Assembly (NCBI RefSeq): GCF_022012295.1
Contig: NZ_JAKLTN010000001.1
Location: 930,001 to 994,000 of the forward strand
From: Dechloromonas hankyongensis
GTDB taxonomy: Bacteria; Pseudomonadota; Gammaproteobacteria; Burkholderiales; Rhodocyclaceae
Reading direction: 5' to 3'
Length of the DNA stretch: 64,000 nt
This document shows, in pieces, positions 54,346 through 61,783 of this stretch; the first letter of the stretch is position 1, and every line of letters starts with the position of its first letter. The notes beneath the pieces are model-generated. The model was not told where the DNA came from, made no database searches, and saw only the letters and a list, made by a program, of their open reading frames with translations. A program made the position numbers and the translations under genes.

Positions 54346-56415
54346 CTACGCGTCGGCGCTGGCCTGGCGGGGCTCCGGGCTGGGCGGCAGGAAGAAACTA
54401 CGCGGTTGGCGGAGCAGGCGGCGCCCCAGCGCCCGGAGCAGCCGCCCGCCATGCTCGAACTGTATGTCGCGGGCGCGCAGGGCGGTGCGCAGGGCGAGCA
54501 GGAAACTGACCGTCAGGTTGGTCAGGCCGATGGCGGCGACGCCGAGCACCGCCCAGGCGATGGCCTTGGCGGGCAGGGCGAACTGGAAGGCGGTCAGCGC
54601 ATAGCCGACATTGGCTGAGGCGAAGGCGATGTGGCGGATATCGAGCGGCAGGCCAAGGATGATGCCGATGATGCCGGTCGAGCCGAGCATGCAGCCGAAC
54701 AGGAAATTGCCCATGATGCCGCCCAGCCGGTCCTGGATGTAGCCGCCGATGCGCTCAGCCCGCCGTTTGCCGAACAGGGCCTGCAGCCAGCGCAGGCGGC
54801 TGAGGCGCAGCCCGATGTCGGTATAGGCGGCGCGGTTGTCGAAATAGCCGGTGATCAGGCCGGACAGGAACAGGTAGAAGCCGGCGATGGCGGCGTGCGG
54901 GATGGCCCAGGACAGCGGGTCGAGATCGGCGAGCAGGCGGGCGCCCTTGTCGGCGCCGACCGGTGGCTGGCCGAACAGGAGCCCGGCGCCGACACTGACG
55001 GCGACGGCTACCGGAAAGGCGACCATGACGTTGCCGGCGATGGCCGCCAGCTGACTGCGGCAAACCGCGGCGATGACGTCGACCAGGCGTTCGAGGTCGG
55101 CGCTGCGGCTCAGCTTGAGGTCGCCGAGCAGGCCGGCCAGCGTCTGCGCCGTCATTGCCGGCTGCTTGGTGGCGACCGTCATGCCGCCCAGGAAAATGGC
55201 GACGAAGCCGAGGCCGTAGATCATGCTGAACAGGAAGGCCTCGCCGAACAGCGGAGCGTGCAGCGCTGCCGCCTTGATCTTGAGCAGGGCCATGCAGGCG
55301 ATGACCACGCCGGCTCCGGCCGCCGAACGCCACATCCGGCTGTAGTCGCCGGCTGTTTCGCAGATGTAGTGCTCGCCGGAGCGGGCGGCATTTTCGGTGA
55401 CGCGCGCGGCGAGCAGGCCGGACAGCTGGGCCAGGTAGAAGCGCAGGCTGTTGCGGCGGTTTTCGGCGATGAAGGCGGCGTGGGCGAATTCACCCCAGCC
55501 GCGGATCGCCGCGCCGTGCGTGGCGGCCTGCAGGCCGGCGCCGAGGATAGCGACCAGTTCGTGCAGGCGGTCGATGCTTTGCCCGCTGCGCGTTAGCAGA
55601 TACGACAGGTGCAGGCTGGTGCCGACAGTGAGCGCCCGCTTGCGGATTTTCTCCAGCGTTTCCTGGCACTGGCTGGCGATGACCAGCAACTGGCTGCCGT
55701 CGTCGGCCGGCTGTTCAGGGTCGTCCAGCGCGGCGCGGAAGGCATTGACGAAATCGAGGGCCTCGGCCGACAGCGCGACGAAGCGTGGCACATCGTCATC
55801 GAAATTGGGCGACGCGCGCATCAGTTCGCTATCGACGCCAAGGCCGCTGACCCGGTGGGCGAGCAGCAGCACGGCATCGAGCATCTGTTCCTGGATGCTG
55901 CGCCAGTCGATGTTGCGCAATTCCCGGTCCGGTGCGATCAGTTCCCAGAAGCGCTGGGAAAATTCCGACGGAATCTCCTGCAGCCAGCGCCAGTCGTCGG
56001 AACGGTGGTAGATGACGTGCAGGCAGTCCTTCAGGCGGCGCTCGTCGGGCGCCTCTGGCAGAAGGCGGTTGCCGAGGATGCGCCACCATTCGGAAAAGAA
56101 GCCGGTGCCGGGCAGGATGCCGCTGTCGGTAAAAAAGGTGACCAGGCGGCGGGTGGCGACGAAATGCACGACGTGGCCGCAGAAGGCGGCACGCAGCGTG
56201 GCGTCGGCTTCGAGGTGGTCGAGCATGGCCTGGTAACGGTCGATGAAGCCGGTGTCGCCGCGGTTTTGTGGGCGCAGCACGGCGACTAGGTTGCGGATCA
56301 GTTCCAGCGTGTCGGCATCGGGCTGGCGGAAGCGCTGCAGCGCGTTGCCGACCGGGTGGACGGCGGTTGCCGGCTTGCCCAGCAACCAGTGCAAAAAGGT
56401 ACGCATTCTTGTCAT
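54346..56415 (-). CDS. Gcr-type 'site-specific recombinase' family membrane protein
   Basis: About 689 residues from ATG 56415 (AAGGGG nine bases before); a longer frame reaches 56574 without family support. N-terminal half soluble and helical (VGNALQRFRQPDADTLELIRNLVAVLRPQN), C-terminal half with about six membrane helices (LFSMIYGLGFVAIFLGGMTV, FPVAVAVSVGAGLLFG, GFYLFLSGLITGYFDNRAAYTDIG). The family is named site-specific recombinase after a Neisseria protein (PF10136), but no recombinase active site is visible; a membrane role is more likely. It lies upstream of tamA, same strand. Confidence 0.78.
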   Translation of the reverse strand: MTRMRTFLHWLLGKPATAVHPVGNALQRFRQPDADTLELIRNLVAVLRPQNRGDTGFIDRYQAMLDHLEADATLRAAFCGHVVHFVATRRLVTFFTDSGILPGTGFFSEWWRILGNRLLPEAPDERRLKDCLHVIYHRSDDWRWLQEIPSEFSQRFWELIAPDRELRNIDWRSIQEQMLDAVLLLAHRVSGLGVDSELMRASPNFDDDVPRFVALSAEALDFVNAFRAALDDPEQPADDGSQLLVIASQCQETLEKIRKRALTVGTSLHLSYLLTRSGQSIDRLHELVAILGAGLQAATHGAAIRGWGEFAHAAFIAENRRNSLRFYLAQLSGLLAARVTENAARSGEHYICETAGDYSRMWRSAAGAGVVIACMALLKIKAAALHAPLFGEAFLFSMIYGLGFVAIFLGGMTVATKQPAMTAQTLAGLLGDLKLSRSADLERLVDVIAAVCRSQLAAIAGNVMVAFPVAVAVSVGAGLLFGQPPVGADKGARLLADLDPLSWAIPHAAIAGFYLFLSGLITGYFDNRAAYTDIGLRLSRLRWLQALFGKRRAERIGGYIQDRLGGIMGNFLFGCMLGSTGIIGIILGLPLDIRHIAFASANVGYALTAFQFALPAKAIAWAVLGVAAIGLTNLTVSFLLALRTALRARDIQFEHGGRLLRALGRRLLRQPRSFFLPPSPEPRQASADA

Positions 56416-56513
56416 CGGAAACATCCCCTTGTCATGGGCGGCGTAGTCGCCTGACCCGCCATCGTAGCTGATGGGAGCGCACGCTGATGGGCATTCATGT
56501 ATGTGACAAGTGG

Positions 56514-56540
56514 TTGAAAGGTGACGATTCGTAATAGAAT
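56514..56540 (+). promoter_or_regulatory. Possible promoter of ompA-like gene
   Basis: TTGAAA (56514-56519) and TAGAAT (56535-56540) with a 15-base spacer, about 55 bases before the ATG. The spacer is short, so the call is tentative. The 180-base divergent gap to the Gcr-like gene should hold promoters for both sides. Confidence 0.4.
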
Positions 56541-56595
56541 GAAACAGCTGCAAATTACAAATCCAACGCATCACTTATATCCGGGACTGCTGACT

Positions 56596-57255
56596 ATGAA
56601 TATCGTCAAGAAATCTCTGGTTCTGGCCCTGCTGGCCGGCATCGGTTTCTCTGCTGTTGCGCAAGAGCGCGTTTACCTGATCGACGGTCGTGACGTCGTT
56701 GCCAAGAGCGGCTTCGGCCTGTGCTGGCGCGATGGCTACTGGACCCCGGCCGCTGCCGCTGCCGACAAGGCCGGTTGCGAGTGCGACAAGGACCTGCTGC
56801 CGGCTTCCGCCTGCGCCCCGGTCGCCGCTGCCGCTCCGGCTGCTGCCGCCCCGGCTGGCACCGGCGTCAAGCCGTCCGGTGAGAAGATCACCGTCGCCGC
56901 TGACGCCCTGTTCGACTTCAACAAGGCTGTCCTGCGTCCGGCCGGCAAGCAGAAGCTCGACGAACTGGTCTCCAAGGCCCAGGCCATCAAGCTGGAAGTG
57001 ATCCTGGCCGTCGGCCACACCGACCGCCTCGGTGGTGACGCCTACAACCAGAAGCTGTCCGAGAAGCGCGCCGCCGCCGTCAAGGAATACCTGGTTGCCA
57101 AGGGTATCGAAGCCAACCGCGTCTACACCGAAGGCAAGGGCGAGAAGCAGCCGGTCACCGGCGACAAGTGCAAGGGCAATGCCAAGACCAAGGCCCTGAT
57201 CGACTGCTTGCAGCCGGATCGCCGCGTCGACATCGAAGTCATCGGCACCAAGTAA
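56596..57255 (+). CDS. OmpA-family outer membrane protein
   Basis: 219 residues with signal peptide (KKSLVLALLAGIGFSAVAQ). A short N-terminal region has RVYLIDGRDVVAKSGFGLCWRDGYWTPAAA and two Cys pairs (C46-type). An Ala/Pro-rich hinge leads to the OmpA C-terminal peptidoglycan-binding domain: ADALFDFNKAVLRPAGKQKL, VGHTDRLGGDAYNQKLSEKRAAAVKEYL. It lacks the eight-stranded barrel of E. coli OmpA, as do similar betaproteobacterial proteins. High-expression style codon use. ATG 56596 chosen over upstream starts by the signal peptide. Confidence 0.9.
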   Translation: MNIVKKSLVLALLAGIGFSAVAQERVYLIDGRDVVAKSGFGLCWRDGYWTPAAAAADKAGCECDKDLLPASACAPVAAAAPAAAAPAGTGVKPSGEKITVAADALFDFNKAVLRPAGKQKLDELVSKAQAIKLEVILAVGHTDRLGGDAYNQKLSEKRAAAVKEYLVAKGIEANRVYTEGKGEKQPVTGDKCKGNAKTKALIDCLQPDRRVDIEVIGTK

Positions 57256-57273
57256 GCCGACTACGCTTCAGCG

Positions 57274-57301
57274 AAAAGCCCTGCCTCGGCAGGGCTTTTT
57301 T
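57274..57301 (+). terminator. Rho-independent terminator after ompA-like gene
   Basis: AAAAGCCCTGC pairs with GCAGGGCTTTT around a four-base loop, followed by T's, 18 bases after the stop. Confidence 0.9.
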
Positions 57302-57372
57302 ACGTTTGGAACAAACATGCCGACCGGCGCTGACGGTGGCATACTGGACAACCCAATTCCCGGAGAGCAAGC

Positions 57373-58047
57373 ATGCAAGCACGTTTCCTGTCGTTCGCAG
57401 TGGCTGCCGCGTTGTGGGTGGGCGTGGCCATCGCCCAGGTCAATATCAATACCGCGACGGTCGACGAACTCGATGGCCTGAAAGGCATCGGCCCGACCAA
57501 GGCGAAGGCCATCGTCGATTACCGCAAGAAAAACGGCCCGTTCAAGTCGGTAGACGACCTGGAGAATGTTCCCGGTATCGGTCCCACCACCCTGAAAGAA
57601 TTGCGCGGCAATGTCGTGGTCAGCGGTGCATCGCGCGCCGTGCCTGCCGTCCGGTCGGCCGCCGAATCGCCGAAACCTTCTGCTCCGGCCGCAGCGGCTA
57701 AGGCGGCCCCTGCTGCGCCTGCTCGCCCGGCCATGCCCGGCAAGGCGCCAGCCGAAGTCCAGGCTCCGGCCCGGCCGGCTCCCGCTGCCGACAAGCCGGC
57801 GATGCCGGCCCAACAGGCCAGCCCGGCCAAGCCATCGTTCGACGGGAAGGCGGCCGTCCCCGCCAAACCTTCGGCCCCGGCTGCTCCCGCCGCGCCGGCC
57901 AAACCGGCAGGCCCGGCGATGCCCGCCAAGCCGGCCGCCCCAGCCACCCCAGCCAAGGCGCCAGCGGCAGAGCCGCAAGGCAAACCGGCGGCGCCTGCAG
58001 CCCCGGCCAGGCCCGCAGTGCCGGCCCATCCGGCGCCGTCGTATTGA
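57373..58047 (+). CDS. comEA: ComEA-like helix-hairpin-helix protein with long Ala/Pro/Lys-rich tail
   Basis: 224 residues. Signal peptide (FLSFAVAAALWVGVAIA), then a DNA-binding HhH domain VNINTATVDELDGLKGIGPTKAKAIVDYRKKNGPF and GIGPTTLKELRGNVVV (residues 22-85) typical of ComEA in DNA uptake. The remaining ~140 residues are a low-complexity, positively charged Ala/Pro/Lys/Gly tail. Canonical ComEA is short, so the tail is an unusual addition, perhaps to span or bind the envelope or DNA. Confidence 0.85.
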   Translation: MQARFLSFAVAAALWVGVAIAQVNINTATVDELDGLKGIGPTKAKAIVDYRKKNGPFKSVDDLENVPGIGPTTLKELRGNVVVSGASRAVPAVRSAAESPKPSAPAAAAKAAPAAPARPAMPGKAPAEVQAPARPAPAADKPAMPAQQASPAKPSFDGKAAVPAKPSAPAAPAAPAKPAGPAMPAKPAAPATPAKAPAAEPQGKPAAPAAPARPAVPAHPAPSY

Positions 58048-58074
58048 TTCCGCCTGCCGTCGGCCGGAGTTTGC

Positions 58075-60783
58075 TTGAGCGTTAGCCTGACCCTGTGCGC
58101 CACGACGCGCCTGGCGCAGACCCTGCGCGGCGAGGTGCCGGCCGGCCAGCGGGTGTGGCTGACCCGCCAGGCGCTGACGCTCGGCCAGTGGCTGGCCGGA
58201 CTGGCCGAAGAGGCTCAGTTGAGCGGCGTGGCCGAGCTGCCGGCGGTGCTCGATCCGTTCGCCGAGCGACTGCTTTGGGAAAAGGTCATTGCCGGTGCGT
58301 TGACCGAGGCGGCACCGCTGTTCGATATCCAAGGCATGGCGGCGTCGGCGGCCGAGGCGCAGGCCCTGTGCCGGGTGTGGAAACTGCACCCGGGCGCCGC
58401 CCAGCTGTCTGACGAGGCGCGCCTGTTCCTTGGCTGGCAGGCCGATTTCGACAAACGCTGCCGGGCGAGCGGCTGGGTCGACGCGGCCGGCTTGCACCGG
58501 CAACTGATCGCGCTGATCGAGGCCGGCCATTTCGCCTTGCCGGACAGCGTCGTTTTTGCCGGCTTCGATCGGTTCACGCCGCTCGAAAGCGACCTGATGG
58601 CTGCCCTCAGCGGGCGGGGTGTCCAGGTCGAAGTTGTGTCGCCGGCCTTCCATGCGGCAAGCCGAAAATCGGTGCTCGCCTGTGCCGACCTCGATGCTGA
58701 ATGCGCCGCCGTCGTCGCCTGGGCGCGGCAGCGGCTGGCCGATGATCCGGCCGCCCGGCTCGGCATCGTGGCCCCCGATCTGGCTGGCGTGCGCGACCGG
58801 CTGGAGTTCCTGCTCGACGACACCCTGCATCCGGCGCTGATTCGCCCGGATGCGGCCGAGCAGCCGCGCTGCTTCAACTTTTCCCTCGGCCGGGCGCTGG
58901 CCGATCTGCCCCTGATCCGCAGCGCCCTTGAACTGCTCGCCCTGGGTGGCAGCCGGGCCAAGGTCGAACAGAGTCGCCTGTCGGCCCTGCTGCTGGCCGG
59001 CGGCTGGTCGGCGGCGGAAGCCGAAGCCGATGGCCGGGCGCGCCTGGATGCCGCGATGCGCCGCGACCTGCCGTATTTCACCACCCTTTCCGCCGTGCTG
59101 CGCCTGGCCGAGCGCCTGGCGGCCGCGGCGCCGCCACTCTGCCCGCACAGCGTGGCCGCCCTGGCCGCCTTGCTGGAAACGATGGACGGCGCGCCGCGCA
59201 AGCTGCCGCCCGGGCGCTGGGCGGCCGTTTTCCGGGCGGCACTGGGCGCTGCCGGCTGGCCCGGCGACCGTCCGCTGTCCAGCCATGAATTCCAGGCCCG
59301 CCGGGCCTTCGGCGAAGTGTTCGACGGTTTCGGGCGCTTCGATGCGCTACTCGGGCCGCTCAACCTGGCCGAGGCGGTGCGCCGCCTGTCCCAGCTTTGC
59401 CGGCAGCGCCTGTTCCAGCCGGAAACGCGCGGCCAGCCGGCGATCCAGGTGCTCGGCGTGCTCGAAAGCGCCGGCCTGCATTTCGATGGCCTGTGGGTGA
59501 TGGGCCTGAACGACGACCTGTGGCCGCCGCCGCCGCGCCCCAATCCGCTGTTGCCGGCCGAACTGCTGCGGGCGGCCGGGGCCAGCCACGCCAGCGCCGA
59601 GGTCGAACTCGATTTCGCCCGCCGCGTGCACGAGCGCCTTTCCCAAGCGGCACCGGAGGTCCGTTTTTCCCATGCCTGCGCCGACGGCAACCGCGTGCTG
59701 CGCCCCAGCCCCCTGCTCAACGGCTTGCCGGCCTCGACTGAGCCAGTCTCCGCCATCGTCACCGTCGCCCGGCAATTCGCCGAGCAGTCGGCCGGCGCCA
59801 TCGAATTGGTAGATGACGCCGCGGCACCGCCGGTGGCGGCCGGCGAAAAGGTTTCTGGCGGCAGCTGGCTGCTGCGCGCCCAGGCCATCTGCCCGGCCTG
59901 GGCCTATTTCCAGTTCCGGCTCGGCGGCGAAGCGATGGACGAGCCGGTCGAAGGCCTCGATCCGGCGGCGCGCGGCACGCTGGTGCATGAAGCGCTGGAG
60001 GCCCTGTGGAGCGAACTCCGTTCGTCCGAGGCCCTGGCCGCGTTGTCCGACAGCGGCCGCCAGCAGGCGATCGGCGAAGCGGTGGCCAAAGCCTTGCAGA
60101 ATTTCGAGCTGGATCGCCGGATCACCCTGCCGGCCCGTTTCCGCGAACTGGAGGCGGCCCGCCTGCACAAGCTGCTTGACCTGTGGCTGACGGTCGAGGA
60201 CAAGCGCGGGCTGCCCTTTGAGGTCATTGCCTGCGAGCAGCCGGCCGAGGTCGAGATCGAAGGCATCAAGGTGAAGATGGTGGTCGACCGCATCGACCGC
60301 CTCGCTGACGGGCGGCAGGTCATCATCGACTACAAGACCGGCGCCGGCATCGACACCAGGAACTGGGCCGAGCAGCGCATCACCGAGCCGCAGCTGCCGA
60401 TCTACGCCGCGCTGGTCAACGACGAGGTGGCGGCCGTGGTTTTTGCCAAGGTCCTGCTCGACAAGCCGGCCTTCGCCGGGGTCGCCGACGAGAAGGACAT
60501 CCTGCCCGGCGTGCACGGCGTCGGCGACGACAAGCAGAAAATCTTCGATCCGGCCGAATTTCCCGACTGGGTAGCGGTGGTCACGCACTGGCGGGAACGC
60601 CTGCACGCCGTGGCCAGCGAAGTGAAGGCCGGGGTGGCGAGCGTCACTTTCGCCGACGAAAAAGGGCTGCAGTACTGCGAAGTGCTGCCGCTGCTACGAT
60701 TGCCGGAGCGCCGCCGCCTGCTGGCGGCGGCCGCCGAGCAGGTGGCTGGGGCCGAAGCCGGCTCCGGCGCGATTGTCCATTGA
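58075..60783 (+). CDS. addB: AddB-like ATP-dependent nuclease/DNA repair subunit with PD-(D/E)XK domain
   Basis: 902 residues; TTG 58075 start with GGAG five bases before. Degenerate UvrD-like N-terminal region (RLAQTLRGEV, FAGFDRFTPLE, LWVMGLNDDLWPPPPRPNPLLP) and a C-terminal RecB-type nuclease domain: GTLVHEALEAL (His638) and VIIDYKTGAGI (Asp752, Lys754). This is the betaproteobacterial 'probable DNA repair protein' form of AddB. With the AddA-like helicase it would process double-strand breaks for RecA. The partner gene lies about 1 kb downstream, separated by two unrelated genes. Confidence 0.85.
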   Translation: MSVSLTLCATTRLAQTLRGEVPAGQRVWLTRQALTLGQWLAGLAEEAQLSGVAELPAVLDPFAERLLWEKVIAGALTEAAPLFDIQGMAASAAEAQALCRVWKLHPGAAQLSDEARLFLGWQADFDKRCRASGWVDAAGLHRQLIALIEAGHFALPDSVVFAGFDRFTPLESDLMAALSGRGVQVEVVSPAFHAASRKSVLACADLDAECAAVVAWARQRLADDPAARLGIVAPDLAGVRDRLEFLLDDTLHPALIRPDAAEQPRCFNFSLGRALADLPLIRSALELLALGGSRAKVEQSRLSALLLAGGWSAAEAEADGRARLDAAMRRDLPYFTTLSAVLRLAERLAAAAPPLCPHSVAALAALLETMDGAPRKLPPGRWAAVFRAALGAAGWPGDRPLSSHEFQARRAFGEVFDGFGRFDALLGPLNLAEAVRRLSQLCRQRLFQPETRGQPAIQVLGVLESAGLHFDGLWVMGLNDDLWPPPPRPNPLLPAELLRAAGASHASAEVELDFARRVHERLSQAAPEVRFSHACADGNRVLRPSPLLNGLPASTEPVSAIVTVARQFAEQSAGAIELVDDAAAPPVAAGEKVSGGSWLLRAQAICPAWAYFQFRLGGEAMDEPVEGLDPAARGTLVHEALEALWSELRSSEALAALSDSGRQQAIGEAVAKALQNFELDRRITLPARFRELEAARLHKLLDLWLTVEDKRGLPFEVIACEQPAEVEIEGIKVKMVVDRIDRLADGRQVIIDYKTGAGIDTRNWAEQRITEPQLPIYAALVNDEVAAVVFAKVLLDKPAFAGVADEKDILPGVHGVGDDKQKIFDPAEFPDWVAVVTHWRERLHAVASEVKAGVASVTFADEKGLQYCEVLPLLRLPERRRLLAAAAEQVAGAEAGSGAIVH

Positions 60784-60796
60784 ACGGGAGAACATC

Positions 60797-61345
60797 ATGC
60801 GCGAATTGAAGTTGCTGGGCATCTGCGGCAGTCTGCGCCGCCAATCGACCAATGCCGGCCTGTTGCGGGCGGCGATGGCTGAACTGCCGGAAGGGGTGAC
60901 GATGGAGATCGCCGATCTGTCGGCGGTGCCGTTCTACAACGCCGACATTGCCGAGAAACCGGCGGCAGTCCGCAAATTGCTCGACCAGATGACGGCAGCC
61001 GATGCCCTGGTGCTGGCCTGCCCGGAATACAACTATTCGCTGGCGCCGGCCCTGAAGAATGCCCTCGACTGGGCGTCGCGCGAGCCGAACAGCGCGCCGA
61101 TCACCGGCAAGGCGGTAGCCATCATGGGCGCCGGCGGCGGCATGGGCACCTCGCGCTCGCAGTACCATCTGCGCCAGGTCTGCGTCTTCCTCGATCTGCA
61201 CCCGCTCAACAAGCCGGAAGTCTTCGCCAATGCCTTTACCGGCGCCTTCGACGCCGACGGTAACCTGACCGACACCAAGCTGATCCAGCTGGTCGCCAGC
61301 CAGATGCAGGCGCTGGCCGCTTGGGCGAGGAAGCTGCAGGGATGA
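60797..61345 (+). CDS. NADPH-dependent FMN reductase (ChrR/ArsH-like)
   Basis: 182 residues from ATG 60797 (GGGAG seven bases before); upstream in-frame codons from 60773 overlap addB and are not used. Flavodoxin-like: GICGSLRRQSTNAGLLRAA phosphate loop at residue 9, VLACPEYNYSLAPALKNALDW with the family signature PEYN, and AIMGAGGGMGTSRSQYHLRQV. Reduces quinones, chromate or azo compounds in relatives. It sits between addB and addA, presumably in the same transcript. Confidence 0.88.
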   Translation: MRELKLLGICGSLRRQSTNAGLLRAAMAELPEGVTMEIADLSAVPFYNADIAEKPAAVRKLLDQMTAADALVLACPEYNYSLAPALKNALDWASREPNSAPITGKAVAIMGAGGGMGTSRSQYHLRQVCVFLDLHPLNKPEVFANAFTGAFDADGNLTDTKLIQLVASQMQALAAWARKLQG

Positions 61346-61396
61346 TGCAGGCGACGATAGGCTCCAAACCCGCTGCCCGGCGGGGGAAGCGAGATC

Positions 61397-61783
61397 ATGG
61401 GCGATAGTCTGGCCATCCTGTGCATCGAGGATACCCGCTCGGATTTTCTGCTCGTCGAGCGCGAACTGAAGCGCAGCGGTCTGCCCTGTCGCTGCCACTG
61501 GGTCGATAACCGCGAGGCCATGTTGGCGGCGCTCGACAACGAACGCTGGGACCTCGTGCTGTCCGATTACGCCGTGCCCGGCATTTCCTTCCCGGAAAAC
61601 CTCGCCTACCTGAAGCGACGCTGGCCGGCGCTGCCGGTCATCCTGGTCTCCGGCACCATCGGCGAGGTCAAGGGTAGCGTCATGGTCCGGCTGGGGGCGG
61701 ATGCCTTCGTGTCCAAGGACTATCTGGCCGATCTGCTGCCCGCCGTCCGCCGCCATCTCGGGCTGGCCGGAGAGGAAGCGTGA
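61397..61783 (+). CDS. Single-domain response regulator receiver
   Basis: 128 residues, only a CheY-like domain: acidic pair E11-D12 (LCIEDTRSDF), phosphoacceptor Asp57 (LVLSDYAVPG), Thr/Ser in LVSGTIGEV and Lys107 (FVSKDYL). No output domain and no histidine kinase nearby. Its stop overlaps the GTG of the AddA-like helicase, so translation is coupled; whether function is shared is unknown. Confidence 0.85.
   Translation: MGDSLAILCIEDTRSDFLLVERELKRSGLPCRCHWVDNREAMLAALDNERWDLVLSDYAVPGISFPENLAYLKRRWPALPVILVSGTIGEVKGSVMVRLGADAFVSKDYLADLLPAVRRHLGLAGEEA

Noticed and set aside
54346..56415. 'Site-specific recombinase' as evidence of a mobile element
   Set aside because: The family name is historical; the protein is a membrane protein with no visible recombinase catalytic residues and sits in a core region with tamAB.
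57268..59286. 672-codon minus-strand ORF over comEA/addB
   Set aside because: Arg/Gly-rich translation of the complement of Ala/Pro repeats and addB; no start signal or domain.
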